Source: UBA1672 sp964351365
GTDB lineage: Bacteria; Pseudomonadota; Alphaproteobacteria; Micavibrionales; Micavibrionaceae
Reading direction: 5' to 3'
NCBI GenBank assembly: GCA_964351365.1
Contig: CAYGNP010000026.1
Location: forward strand, 1 to 22,453
Length of the DNA stretch: 22,453 bases
Below are positions 12,864 through 21,000 of this stretch, piece by piece (the first letter of the stretch is position 1; every line of letters starts with the position of its first letter). A program made the translations under genes and the position numbers. The notes beneath the pieces are model-generated. The model was not told the DNA's origin. It was given only the letters and a program-made list of their open reading frames with translations, and searched no databases.

Positions 12864-13406
12864 ATGACTGTTGCGTCTCTGGTTTATATTCACCTTGCAG
12901 AACATGAAGATCAGCTTAACGCGCTGAGGGGCATTGATCTTGGATGTTACTCGATCGCTATTCGCGATAAAACAGTGCCGGAAGGCTCTTACAGTTTGTC
13001 TTGGCGGATTTTTGAGGATGATCATGATATGTTTGTCCAATTTTCACTGCGTAATCCGCAAGAAAATAATAGGGTAGTAAAGACTTTTGAGCGTTACAAT
13101 GCGGCGGAATGGTTTTCCTCGGCTGAGATTTCACGGTGGATCGAAGAAAATTCTCTTAATAACGGCCGCCTTGAAGCAGCGCTGCGGGATGATTTTTTTC
13201 CAAATGCCGCTTCAACTGTAAAACTTAAAGTTTTGATCGATGCTTATCACGAATTAAAGTTGGGTAAATTTATGGATGAAATGGAAAAAATTTTTCATAT
13301 TTCAGATCGTGCTGAATTGTTTGAAGCACTTTATATGGAATTGGCCAACGCGTTCAGGAATCTGCCTTTAAAGCACAGAATTGATCAGGACCTTGTTCAT
13401 TCATAG
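12864..13406 (+). CDS. Unknown protein (180 aa)
   Basis: No family recognised. Soluble, acidic and aromatic-rich. The first half alternates strands (YSLSWRIFEDDHDMFVQFSL), the second is helical (LIDAYHELKLGKFMDEMEKI, AELFEALYMELANAFRNL). No signal peptide or membrane segment. The ATG at 12864 has no good ribosome site; a TTG at 12855, overlapping the Trm112 stop, is an alternative adding three residues. Translation by coupling from the upstream gene is likely. The stop is followed by the leucine-attenuator region, so it is the last gene of this cluster. Confidence 0.65.
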   Translation: MTVASLVYIHLAEHEDQLNALRGIDLGCYSIAIRDKTVPEGSYSLSWRIFEDDHDMFVQFSLRNPQENNRVVKTFERYNAAEWFSSAEISRWIEENSLNNGRLEAALRDDFFPNAASTVKLKVLIDAYHELKLGKFMDEMEKIFHISDRAELFEALYMELANAFRNLPLKHRIDQDLVHS

Positions 13407-13415
13407 ATAATTTCC

Positions 13416-13444
13416 TTGCATTATTGGCTTAAAGGCGTTTTATT
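13416..13444 (+). promoter_or_regulatory. Possible promoter of the leuL-leuA transcript
   Basis: TTGCAT (13416-13421), 17 bases, TTTATT (13439-13444). The predicted start falls at about the ATG of the leader peptide (13451), which would make the leader mRNA leaderless. The -10 match is weak and an earlier promoter is possible. Confidence 0.3.
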
Positions 13445-13450
13445 CAATCT

Positions 13451-13510
13451 ATGAGACGAACCAGAGATTATGCATTTTTGCTCCCTCTCCTCCTCCTTAT
13501 GCGCCCTTAG
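13451..13510 (+). CDS. leuL: Leucine-operon leader peptide
   Basis: A 19-codon frame, MRRTRDYAFLLPLLLLMRP, with six leucines in eight codons (TTG CTC CCT CTC CTC CTC CTT) ending in TAG. It lies 163 bases before leuA in the same direction. Leucine-run leader peptides before leuA are established in alphaproteobacteria and enterobacteria: ribosome stalling at the Leu codons when Leu-tRNA is scarce favours an antiterminator structure. The stop overlaps the first arm of the downstream hairpin. No good ribosome site (AAAGG is 15 bases away), consistent with possible leaderless translation. Confidence 0.8.
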   Translation: MRRTRDYAFLLPLLLLMRP

Positions 13511-13549
13511 GCGGTTATGGGGCGCTGTGATGTGCCCGCGCGCTAAGGG
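13501..13549 (+). promoter_or_regulatory. leuA attenuator with alternative hairpins
   Basis: GCGCCC (13501-13506) can pair with GGGCGC (13520-13525); GGGC (13520-13523) can instead pair with GCCC (13533-13536); and CCCTTAG (13504-13510) is fully complementary to CTAAGGG (13543-13549). The first and last arms overlap the end of the leader frame, so ribosome position decides which stems form. A free U-run after the last stem is not present, so termination may be Rho-dependent or act through RNA processing. Confidence 0.55.
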
Positions 13550-13583
13550 AAACGACTTCCAAAATTGAATGATTTAAATAAAA

Positions 13584-13652
13584 TGTCATCCTGAAGCGCC
13601 CTGCGCTGAAGGATCTATAGATTCTTCAGACCTAAAGGTCTTCAGAATGACG
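13584..13652. repeat. Cloverleaf-like intergenic palindromic element
   Basis: Outer arms GTCATCCTGAAG and CTTCAGAATGAC pair with one mismatch. Inside are three hairpins: GCG-CCCT-GCGC, GAAGGATCTA/TAGATTCTTC (one mismatch) and AGACC-TAAA-GGTCT. Similar GTCAT-CTGAAG...TTCAGAATGAC units are known as dispersed intergenic repeats in several alphaproteobacteria. Only one copy is in this window, between the leucine attenuator and leuA, so it is also part of the leuA leader RNA. Confidence 0.6.
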
Positions 13653-13673
13653 GAAAAATAAAGGAATAAAACC

Positions 13674-15245
13674 ATGAGCAGAGCTTATGACATTGTAAAA
13701 AAAGACCCGAACCGGGTGATTATATTTGATACGACCTTGCGCGATGGAGAGCAATCCCCGGGCTGTGCCATGACACTCTCGCAGAAGGTGAAGATGGCGG
13801 TTATTCTGGATGAGATGGGTGTGGATGTGATCGAGGCCGGGTTTCCTATTGCCTCGCCGGGGGATTTCGAGGCGGTGCAGAAGATTGCCGCGACGGTTAA
13901 AAATGCCACGGTTTGCGGCCTGTCGAGAGCCAAGAAAGGCGATATTGAAGCCAGCGCCGAGGCGATCAAGGATGCAAAATCAAAGCGCATTCATACGTTT
14001 ATTTCCACCAGCCCCTTGCATATGAAGCATAAATTACAGATGCCGCCAGAGGCTGTGCTTGAGGCTGTGAAGGAGAGCGTTACCTTTGCCCGCAAATTTA
14101 CCGATGATGTGGAATGGAGCGCGGAGGATGGCAGCCGCACTGAGGATGATTTCCTGTGTGCCTGCGTTGAGGCCGCGATTGCGAGCGGCGCGCGGGTGAT
14201 TAATATTCCCGATACTGTTGGCTATTCCATGCCAAATGAATTTGCGCGACAGATCCGCATGCTGTTTGAGCGTGTGCCCAATATCGATCAGGCGATTATC
14301 TCCACCCATTGCCACAATGATCTAGGTGTGGCGGTTGCGAATTCTCTTGCGGGTGTGGAGGCAGGCGCACGCCAGATTGAATGCACGATTAACGGCATCG
14401 GTGAGCGCGCGGGTAATGCGGCGCTGGAGGAAATTATTATGGCGATGCGTACACGCAAGGATTTGATGCCTTATACGCATAGCGTTGAGAGTACGCATAT
14501 TATGCGGGCTTCGCGCACTTTGTCGGGGATTACGGGCTTTAGCGTACAGCCGAATAAGGCGATTGTCGGGGCGAATGCGTTTGCCCATGCCAGCGGGATT
14601 CATCAGGACGGTATGCTCAAAAATGCCAGTACGTACGAGATTATGACACCGGAATCGGTTGGCTTGACGCAGAGCAAGCTTGTCATGAGCAAGCATTCGG
14701 GGCGACATGCGTTCCGTGAGAAGCTCAAGGAGCTTGGCTTTGATCTTGGTGATAATGCGCTTAATGATGCGTTTGCGCGCTTTAAGCGGCTGGCGGATAA
14801 GAAAAAAGAAGTGTTTGAGGATGATCTGATCGCGCTGGTTGAGGATGAGCTTGTGAGCGAGAATGCCCGTATTCAGTTCGTTTCCCTTCAGGTGCAGGCG
14901 GGAACGACGGGGCCGCAAACTGCGGATATTTGCCTTTCAGTGAATGGGCAGGAGCAGTGCAAGAAAGTCGAGGGTAACGGGCCGGTAGATGCAATTTTCA
15001 AGGCTATACGCGCGATTTGCCCGCATGAAGGTGCGCATCTCAAGCTTTATCAGGTGCATGCAGTGACTGGCGGCACGGATGCGCAGGCCGAGGTCACCGT
15101 GCGCCTTGAGGAGAATGGTAAGGTCGTCAACGGCACGGGGGCGGACGCCGATACGCTGGTGGCTAGCGCGCGGGCGTATATTCAGGCGCTCAATAAGCTT
15201 GTGGTGAAGCGTGCAAGCGTTAATCCGCAGACGGGGGATGTATGA
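13674..15245 (+). CDS. leuA: 2-isopropylmalate synthase
   Basis: First committed enzyme of leucine synthesis: acetyl-CoA plus 2-oxoisovalerate gives 2-isopropylmalate. 523 residues, full length. The TIM-barrel catalytic domain carries FDTTLRDGEQSPG (18-30, with Arg23 and metal-ligand Asp24) and STHCHNDLG with His212 and His214 as metal ligands, then NGIGERAGNA. HASGIHQDGMLK belongs to the linker subdomain, and the C-terminal LeuA dimer/allosteric domain (from about 395) should bind leucine for feedback inhibition. AAGGA precedes the ATG. The gene is controlled by the leader at 13451-13549. A secreted-protein gene overlaps its stop by four bases. Confidence 0.97.
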   Translation: MSRAYDIVKKDPNRVIIFDTTLRDGEQSPGCAMTLSQKVKMAVILDEMGVDVIEAGFPIASPGDFEAVQKIAATVKNATVCGLSRAKKGDIEASAEAIKDAKSKRIHTFISTSPLHMKHKLQMPPEAVLEAVKESVTFARKFTDDVEWSAEDGSRTEDDFLCACVEAAIASGARVINIPDTVGYSMPNEFARQIRMLFERVPNIDQAIISTHCHNDLGVAVANSLAGVEAGARQIECTINGIGERAGNAALEEIIMAMRTRKDLMPYTHSVESTHIMRASRTLSGITGFSVQPNKAIVGANAFAHASGIHQDGMLKNASTYEIMTPESVGLTQSKLVMSKHSGRHAFREKLKELGFDLGDNALNDAFARFKRLADKKKEVFEDDLIALVEDELVSENARIQFVSLQVQAGTTGPQTADICLSVNGQEQCKKVEGNGPVDAIFKAIRAICPHEGAHLKLYQVHAVTGGTDAQAEVTVRLEENGKVVNGTGADADTLVASARAYIQALNKLVVKRASVNPQTGDV

Positions 15246-15754
15246 TGATAAGATTATTTATGATTTTTTTTGTATTTGTATATGCCTTACAGCCAGCTTT
15301 TGCATGCCGTATGAAAACTCAACTATCGCGAGCACAGCTGACTGACGCTGATGCAGTGCTTTATGCAAACCCTGTTCAATTTTTTCCATCGCAAGGCCTT
15401 TCAAATGACCAGATACCCGCGCGGATTGTTTATCACGTTACAAGCGTCATTAGAGGGTCTTTTAACACCGGTGATGAGATAGAGGTTTATTGGCTTAACG
15501 GCACTTTTGGTGAAAGCAGTGATTTGGATGATTTTAAATCAACTTATGGAGCGCATCAGCGTATTGGCCTAATTATGCCTGAGACTTATCTTGGTTGGTG
15601 CCGGATGGTAAGAAGCTCTAAGGGTGGAGTAATTTCTGAAACAGAGCTGTGTGCAGGGCCCTTTAATGCCAGACCTTCGGAAAATTTCCCTAACCGCCCT
15701 TGGATTATGAATGCCGGATGCTCGGATTCTTTTATTTATGCGGAAGATGAATGA
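15242..15754 (+). CDS. Secreted protein of unknown function (170 aa)
   Basis: Starts MMIRLFMIFFVFVYALQPAFA, a Sec signal peptide with cleavage probably before Cys22. The lipobox is imperfect (AFAC), so a lipoprotein is possible but not favoured. The mature part has four cysteines and strands such as IPARIVYHVTSVIRG and GDEIEVYWLNG that resemble a small beta-barrel. I do not recognise the family. The ATG overlaps the leuA stop (ATGA), making co-transcription likely although no link to leucine synthesis is evident. The 3' end overlaps the convergent glycosylase gene by 23 bases. Confidence 0.75.
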   Translation: MMIRLFMIFFVFVYALQPAFACRMKTQLSRAQLTDADAVLYANPVQFFPSQGLSNDQIPARIVYHVTSVIRGSFNTGDEIEVYWLNGTFGESSDLDDFKSTYGAHQRIGLIMPETYLGWCRMVRSSKGGVISETELCAGPFNARPSENFPNRPWIMNAGCSDSFIYAEDE

Positions 15755-16370
15755 TTATATCAAACACATCCTCAAACATCTGCGTTGTTAGCCTGCCAGT
15801 GTTGGTGTTGTAGCGCGAGCAGTGGTAGGAATCGATTAGGGTGCGCCCTGCTCCCAGATCATGCATTGCGCCGTGGGCGAATTTAAATGCGGATTGTTTG
15901 TGCCCCAAGGCCTTGAGCACGGCGTTGTGGGAGACGAGACCGAGGCTCAATATGGTTTTCAGATTAGGCATGCCCGCGATTTCACGTTTCAGGAATTGCA
16001 GGCAGGTGTTGATTTCATCGCCCGTGACCTTGTTTTGCGGGGGGACACATTTGACCGCGTTGGTGATGCGGGCGTTAACCAGCTCTAATCCGTCATCTTT
16101 GTGTGCTTTATATTCGCCCTTTGCAAAGCCAAATTTGAGCAGCGTGCCATAGAGTAATTCTCCCGCGTAATCTCCCGTAAAAGGCCTGCCAGTCTGGTTT
16201 GCGCCTTTTAAGCCGGGGGCGAGGCCGATGATGAGGAGATGCGCATCTTTTGGCCCGAATGACGGGACGGGGGCGTTGTAGAATTGCGGATATTTTATGC
16301 GGTTTTCATCAATGAACCCTTTCAGGCGGGGACACAAAGCGCAGTCGTGTTCGGGCAGGCGTTCATACAT
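15732..16370 (-). CDS. Family 5 (UDGb) uracil-DNA glycosylase
   Basis: Removes uracil and other deaminated bases from DNA. 212 residues from the ATG at 16370. Motif 1 is GLAPGLKGANQTGRPFTGDYAGE (two blocks joined at about 49-71), the family 5 signature; motif 3 is SYHCSRYNTNTGRLT. Cys10 and Cys13 (CALC), Cys109 (NAVKCVPPQ) and Cys124 fit the [4Fe-4S] ligand set of family 4/5 enzymes. The frame extends to a GTG at 16463, but that would run across the rpoZ start and promoter region; 16370 gives the normal family length, though without a clear ribosome site. It diverges from rpoZ, 86 bases away. Confidence 0.9.
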   Translation of the reverse strand: MYERLPEHDCALCPRLKGFIDENRIKYPQFYNAPVPSFGPKDAHLLIIGLAPGLKGANQTGRPFTGDYAGELLYGTLLKFGFAKGEYKAHKDDGLELVNARITNAVKCVPPQNKVTGDEINTCLQFLKREIAGMPNLKTILSLGLVSHNAVLKALGHKQSAFKFAHGAMHDLGAGRTLIDSYHCSRYNTNTGRLTTQMFEDVFDIIIHLPHK

Positions 16371-16456
16371 GGGTGTATTGTGATCAATCAGCGCTTGCTT
16401 TTCAAGGGGTAAGGCATTATAACCGCCTCTGTAATTCAAAATTAAGAGGTAATACC

Positions 16457-16900
16457 ATGGCACGCGTAACCGTTGAAGATTGTATTGATAAAGTTGAAAA
16501 CCGCTTTGAGCTTGTGATGGTGGCAGCGCAGCGCGCCCGCAAAATCGGCTCTGGCGCTGCGATTACGGTTGAGCGCGATAATGACAAGAAAACCGTTATT
16601 GCGCTTCGTGAAATTGCCGGAGAAACAGTCAGTGTTCCGCATTTGAAAGAAGAGATGGTTATTTCTCATCAGCGCTTTATCCCGCAAGATCAGGAAGATG
16701 AAGTGATTGATTTGATGGATGGCGAGAAGGAATGGGGCGATCTGGCCGAAAGTTCAAGAGCGCCTAATCCTGGTGGCATTTACGCCGATGAGGAAGTTGG
16801 CGCATCGTCATCACATGCAGATGATGAGGATGAGGATGATTTTGACGATGAAGACGAAGATGATGGCGAGCCGTCATTAAGTGATATCGCTGGCGCGTAA
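16457..16900 (+). CDS. rpoZ: RNA polymerase omega subunit
   Basis: Assembles with the beta' subunit of RNA polymerase and, with it, forms a ppGpp-binding site in proteobacteria. The first 60 residues are the conserved fold: MARVTVEDCIDKVENRFELV, then AAQRARKIGSGAA and KKTVIALREIA. Total length 147 is longer than E. coli omega (91); the extra C-terminal half is low-complexity and strongly acidic (residues about 120-140 almost all Asp or Glu). AGAGG precedes the ATG. The adjacent rsh gene makes ppGpp, the usual spoT-linked arrangement, but a strong terminator separates the two. Confidence 0.95.
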   Translation: MARVTVEDCIDKVENRFELVMVAAQRARKIGSGAAITVERDNDKKTVIALREIAGETVSVPHLKEEMVISHQRFIPQDQEDEVIDLMDGEKEWGDLAESSRAPNPGGIYADEEVGASSSHADDEDEDDFDDEDEDDGEPSLSDIAGA

Positions 16901-16928
16901 GCTCTGCACCCTTATTTTTCAAGATCAT

Positions 16929-16951
16929 AGCCGGGTTCGCCCGGCTTTTTT
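16929..16951 (+). terminator. rpoZ terminator
   Basis: Perfect stem AGCCGGG (16929-16935) / CCCGGCT (16940-16946) closed by a UUCG tetraloop and followed by six T. A textbook intrinsic terminator 28 bases after the rpoZ stop, implying rsh has its own promoter within 16952-17052. Confidence 0.92.
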
Positions 16952-17052
16952 CATGGTCAATTTCCTTTCGTTAAAATAGGTTGGTGCCCCCCTAAAAGCG
17001 TGATATTCTCTAAGAAAATGGTACAACGCACGCAGGTGATCAAGCATAGTTC

Positions 17053-19197
17053 ATGGGTCAGTTAGAAACACTTGAAAATACGATCCGGGCTTATCAGCCC
17101 GATTTTGATTCAGCTTTGGTTGAAAAAGCATATGCCTATGCCAAAGAAAAGCATGAGGGGCAGTTCCGCTCCTCGGGCGAGCCCTATTACACGCATCCGG
17201 TAGAGGTTGCACAGATTTTGGCGAATATGCATATGGATCTGACCACCATTATCACGGCGATTTTGCATGATACGGTGGAAGATACGGGTGCGACGCTGAA
17301 GGATTTAGAGACGCATTTCAGTAAAACCGTGGCTGATCTTGTGAATGGCGTGAGTAAGCTGACGCGGATCGAAAGCCAGACGGTTGAGGGCAAGCAGGCG
17401 GAAAATTTCCGTAAATTATTGCTGGCGATGTCGGAGGATATCCGCGTGCTATTGGTGAAACTGGCGGACAGGCTCCATAATATGCGCACGCTAAGCGGAA
17501 TCAGCAAGCCGGAAAAGCGCCGGCGCATCGCACTTGAGACGCTGGAGATTTATGCGCCGCTGGCTGAGCGCGTTGGGGTCCACCGTATCAAGGAAGAGCT
17601 TGAGGATCTATGCTTTGAGCAGATTAACCCCGAAGCGCGTGAGAGCATTACCAACCGCCTTTCCTATCTGCGCCAGGAGGGGAATGATGTTGTTCAGGCG
17701 ATTATTGATGAGCTGCAATCCTTGCTGAAAGCTTCTGATATTATGGCCGATATTACGGGGCGGGAAAAAACGCGCTATTCGATCTGGAAGAAAATGCAGC
17801 GCAAGAAGGTCGCGTTCGAGCAACTTTCCGACATTATGGCGTTTCGCATTATTGTTGAAAAACCGGAGGATTGTTATCTGGTTTTGGGGATTATTCATGG
17901 CAAATATCCTAGTGTTCCGGGGCGTTTTAAGGATTATATCTCTACGCCCAAGCCGAACGGTTACCGCTCAATCCATACCACTATTATGGGCCCGCGCCGG
18001 CAACGCATCGAGGTGCAAATCCGTACAGGGCAAATGCATGCGCAGGCCGAGCTTGGGGTAGCGGCGCACTGGGTCTATAAGGGCAACAACCAGCCCACAG
18101 AGCGGGATGTGACGAAATATCGCTGGCTGCGGGAGCTTTTGGATATTCTGGAGCAAGAGCAAAAGCCGGAGGATTTTTGGGAAAATACCAAGCTGGAGCT
18201 GTTTCAAGAGCATGTGTTTGTGTTCACGCCCAAGGGCGATTTGATTGAACTGCCGAGCGGGGCCACGCCTATTGATTTTGCCTATGCCATTCATTCGGAT
18301 ATTGGCGATAAGTGCGTGGGAGCAAAGATAAACGGCCGCATCGCGCCGCTGAATACGCGTCTAGTGAATGGCGATCAGGTTGATGTGATTACCTCTAAAT
18401 CCCAGAACCCCTCGCCCACATGGGAGCGGTTTGTGGTGACCGGAAAGGCGCGTTCGCATATCCGCAAATATGTGCGTAATCAGCAACGCGATGAGTTTAT
18501 CACCCTAGGTAAGAACATGATCCAGAAGGTGTTCAAGCAAGAGGGGTATGAGTTTACCGAAAAAGCGATCAAAGGCGTTTTAGAGCATTACCGCATGAAT
18601 GAGGTTGATGATGTCTATGCGGATATCGGATCAGGCATTTTGGTGGCGCGCGATGTGTTTAAGGTGATTTTCCCCAGCCATCAGGCCGAAGCGTTGCAGC
18701 GCCCGTCCGAGCAGATGGATATTGTACGTCGACCAAACGATAATGCGCCGATGCCGATTAAAGGCCTTATTCCGGGCATGGCGATGCATTATGCGCGGTG
18801 CTGCCATCCTCTTCCCGGAGACAGGATTGTCGGGATTGTGACAACGGGTAAGGGCGTGACGATCCACACCATTGATTGCGATACGCTGGAGACGTTTGCG
18901 GATACGCCGGAGCGCTGGCTGGATGTCTCGTGGGGGGAACAAGGTGACAAGCGCGAAACGCAGGTAGGGCGGCTTCATATTACCATGTCTAATACGCAGG
19001 GATCACTGGGGACAGTGACAACGGTGATCGGGCGTAATGGTGGGGATATTACGAATTTGAAAATTACCAACCGGGATATGGAGTTCTGGGAGATGATCCT
19101 GGATATTTATGTCACCGATACCAAGCATCTGAGCAATATCATCGCCGCCCTGCGGGCGACGCCGTGCGTTGTGTCAGTTGATCGGGCGCGCGGGTGA
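17053..19197 (+). CDS. rsh: Bifunctional (p)ppGpp synthetase/hydrolase (RelA/SpoT homologue)
   Basis: 714 residues, full length. The N-terminal HD hydrolase domain has HDTVED (72-77) and KLADRLHNMRT (136-146). The synthetase domain (about 240-360) has GRFKDYISTPKPNGYRSIHT (290-309); the RFKD form is typical of bifunctional Rsh enzymes. A TGS domain (VFVFTPKGDLIELPSGATP onward, about 385-450), a helical part, the zinc-finger-like HYARCCHPLPGD and a C-terminal ACT domain (about 640-714) follow. Both active sites look intact, so it should make and degrade the alarmone, as in the single-Rsh arrangement of most alphaproteobacteria. The ribosome site before the ATG is poor. It converges with apt. 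Confidence 0.97.
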   Translation: MGQLETLENTIRAYQPDFDSALVEKAYAYAKEKHEGQFRSSGEPYYTHPVEVAQILANMHMDLTTIITAILHDTVEDTGATLKDLETHFSKTVADLVNGVSKLTRIESQTVEGKQAENFRKLLLAMSEDIRVLLVKLADRLHNMRTLSGISKPEKRRRIALETLEIYAPLAERVGVHRIKEELEDLCFEQINPEARESITNRLSYLRQEGNDVVQAIIDELQSLLKASDIMADITGREKTRYSIWKKMQRKKVAFEQLSDIMAFRIIVEKPEDCYLVLGIIHGKYPSVPGRFKDYISTPKPNGYRSIHTTIMGPRRQRIEVQIRTGQMHAQAELGVAAHWVYKGNNQPTERDVTKYRWLRELLDILEQEQKPEDFWENTKLELFQEHVFVFTPKGDLIELPSGATPIDFAYAIHSDIGDKCVGAKINGRIAPLNTRLVNGDQVDVITSKSQNPSPTWERFVVTGKARSHIRKYVRNQQRDEFITLGKNMIQKVFKQEGYEFTEKAIKGVLEHYRMNEVDDVYADIGSGILVARDVFKVIFPSHQAEALQRPSEQMDIVRRPNDNAPMPIKGLIPGMAMHYARCCHPLPGDRIVGIVTTGKGVTIHTIDCDTLETFADTPERWLDVSWGEQGDKRETQVGRLHITMSNTQGSLGTVTTVIGRNGGDITNLKITNRDMEFWEMILDIYVTDTKHLSNIIAALRATPCVVSVDRARG

Positions 19198-19322
19198 TAA
19201 GTCACTGATTTTATTAATAAAAATACAGTCCTTTAGTTCGTTTTTGTTTTTATGATCAGGGGGGGGTGACGCTTGTAATAACGGTTTTTATCATAGGATA
19301 AATTTCCTGTTTTGTCCATGTT

Positions 19323-19865
19323 TTAAGCAGATTTTGCTTTGATTATTGGATCGAGAGGGGCTTGCAAGAGAGCATCAAAGGGGAAGTCGAGCTTTGCGCG
19401 GCCGCCAAGTTCGTGAAGCTCGATGATACAGGCCGAGAGAACCACCTCACCGCCCGCCTTGCGGACAAGATCACCGGTTGCTTTCATGGTGCCACCCGTT
19501 GCAAGCAAATCATCCATGATGCAGACGCGCATGCCCGGCTGGATCAAGCCGCTTTGGATTTCAATTGTATCCGTGCCGTATTCCAGGGTGTAATCCTGAG
19601 CAATGACTGCGCCGGGGAGTTTGCCTTTTTTGCGCACCATGCCAAAAGGTAATTTTAGTTTTTGTGCAACCGGGACGCCGGTTAAAAAGCCGCGAGATTC
19701 GATGCCCAGAATAATATCAGCGCCATGGCTTGAGGATTTTTTAGCAAGGTCATCGATAATTCCGGCCCAAATTTCGGGTTTTTTCAGAAGAGACTGAATG
19801 TCGTAAAAATTGATGCCTTCTTTTGGGAAATTCGGGATTACATCGATGTGATTGAGTAAAGTCAT
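19323..19865 (-). CDS. apt: Adenine phosphoribosyltransferase
   Basis: Purine salvage: adenine plus PRPP gives AMP and pyrophosphate. 180 residues, normal length. PRPP-binding loop VCIMDDLLATGGT (about 113-125), the flexible-loop and base-contact region ESRGFLTGVPVAQKL, RKKGKLPG and the C-terminal ELHELGGRAKL are all as in bacterial Apt. AAGGAC lies eight bases before the ATG. It faces rsh with a 125-base AT-rich gap containing the palindrome TTTTATTAATAAAA near 19210 and a run of eight G at about 19259, without a clear terminator. Divergent from the DUF2062 gene. Confidence 0.96.
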   Translation of the reverse strand: MTLLNHIDVIPNFPKEGINFYDIQSLLKKPEIWAGIIDDLAKKSSSHGADIILGIESRGFLTGVPVAQKLKLPFGMVRKKGKLPGAVIAQDYTLEYGTDTIEIQSGLIQPGMRVCIMDDLLATGGTMKATGDLVRKAGGEVVLSACIIELHELGGRAKLDFPFDALLQAPLDPIIKAKSA

Positions 19866-19961
19866 TGTTTGTCCTTAGTTATAAAAAAATATTTCTTTCC
19901 ACTGTGGCACAAGCACGATAATGTGTGTGCGATTTGTTCGATAGGGGTTAATCTACAGGCA

Positions 19962-20567
19962 ATGTTTAAAAGGCGCAAACCTTTAACATTTTTTGAAACG
20001 GCCAAGCAGTTTGTGTGGCCGTCCATGGGTTGGTCGCGCGCTATATCTTATGTTAAACATAGATTACTGAGGATCTCTGACACGCCGCACAATGTGGCTT
20101 TGGGTCTGGCTGTAGGGCTTGGAGTTTCCTTTACGCCGCTTCTGGGGACGCATTTTATTCAAGCGGGGTTGATTGCCCTGATTTTACGCGCAAACCCGAT
20201 TGCCGCGATGATCGGAACGTTTATCGGCAATCCATGGACTTTTCCTTTTTTCTGGTGGGCGGGTCTGTCTTCGGGAAGTTTCCTGTTCAGCTTTTTAGGG
20301 CTTAAAGGAGCGCAATATTTGCCCGAAGATATTACAATAGAATCTATATGGGATGTTCTTTTTACTCACCCCTGGGATTTATTGTTGCCGTGGATGCTCG
20401 GGGGATATTTGCTTGCAATTATTTCAATACCGGCCAGCTACTATGTTTATATCCAGTTGATTGAGAGCGCAAAAAAGGCGCGGGATAAAGCTCGGGATAT
20501 GCGCAAGCGTGAGAAGCTTAAAAAGGCGGAGAAAAAAGAGCAGTCTATTGCGCGTGGGGATTTATGA
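19962..20567 (+). CDS. DUF2062 membrane protein
   Basis: 201 residues. MFKRRKPLTFFETAKQFVWP is followed by the DUF2062 core TPHNVALGLAVGLGVSFTPL, then THFIQAGLIALILRANPIAA and FIGNPWTFPFFWWAGL. Two or three membrane spans lie between 60 and 190, and the tail is very rich in Lys, Arg and Glu (about 170-201). Function is unknown; in other bacteria DUF2062 proteins occur near envelope and acyl-carrier genes. An in-frame TTG at 19869 exists but overlaps the apt leader, so 19962 is preferred. The stop overlaps the acpS start by four bases, indicating an operon DUF2062-acpS-lepB-rnc. Confidence 0.85.
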   Translation: MFKRRKPLTFFETAKQFVWPSMGWSRAISYVKHRLLRISDTPHNVALGLAVGLGVSFTPLLGTHFIQAGLIALILRANPIAAMIGTFIGNPWTFPFFWWAGLSSGSFLFSFLGLKGAQYLPEDITIESIWDVLFTHPWDLLLPWMLGGYLLAIISIPASYYVYIQLIESAKKARDKARDMRKREKLKKAEKKEQSIARGDL

Positions 20568-20953
20568 TTCTGGGTATTGGGACGGATCTGGTTGATATCA
20601 GGCGCATTGAGGGTATGCTTGAGCGCCATGGTGAGCGGTTTATCAAACGATGCTTTACGGCACATGAGCGGGAGAACAGCAAGGATGATCCTGCATTTTA
20701 TGCCAAGCGTTTTGCGGCGAAAGAAGCGTGCGTGAAGGCTCTTGGAACTGGATTTATCGAGGGCATGTCCTTGCGCGATATTGGTGCACGGTCAGATGAA
20801 AATGGGCGTCCCTATTTGGTTCTTACAGGGAAAGCGCAGGAGTTTCTGAGTTCGATGGTTGATCAAAATCAGGAGGCTCGCCTTCATCTCTCTCTCAGCG
20901 ATGAGCCGCCTTACGCGCAGGCTTTCGTCATTATCGAAAGCGTGAATATATAA
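20564..20953 (+). CDS. acpS: Holo-[acyl-carrier-protein] synthase
   Basis: Transfers 4'-phosphopantetheine from CoA to the serine of acyl carrier protein. 129 residues, the usual length. MILGIGTDLVDIRRIE holds Mg-ligand Asp8, and FAAKEACVKALGTG holds Glu53; LHLSLSDEPPYAQAFVII is the C-terminal strand pair. The ATG overlaps the upstream stop (ATGA). Position before lepB and rnc is the common alphaproteobacterial arrangement; pdxJ, often the gene before acpS, is replaced here by the DUF2062 gene. Confidence 0.96.
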   Translation: MILGIGTDLVDIRRIEGMLERHGERFIKRCFTAHERENSKDDPAFYAKRFAAKEACVKALGTGFIEGMSLRDIGARSDENGRPYLVLTGKAQEFLSSMVDQNQEARLHLSLSDEPPYAQAFVIIESVNI

Positions 20954-21000
20954 TATTCTGCGCTAGCAATACGCCGCGTTTTGCTGTAAACCGTTTTACT

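Noticed and set aside
14322..14918. 198-residue minus-strand frame inside leuA
   Set aside because: It is a shadow of the leuA coding sequence with an unusual Arg/His-rich composition and no start signals.
16371..16463. Longer N-terminus of the uracil-DNA glycosylase from a GTG at 16463
   Set aside because: It would overlap the rpoZ start and the probable rpoZ promoter; the extra residues are not typical of family 5 enzymes.
19209..19270. AT palindrome and eight-G run between rsh and apt as a terminator or phase-variable tract
   Set aside because: The palindrome has no GC stem, and the G-run is outside any reading frame or clear promoter spacer.
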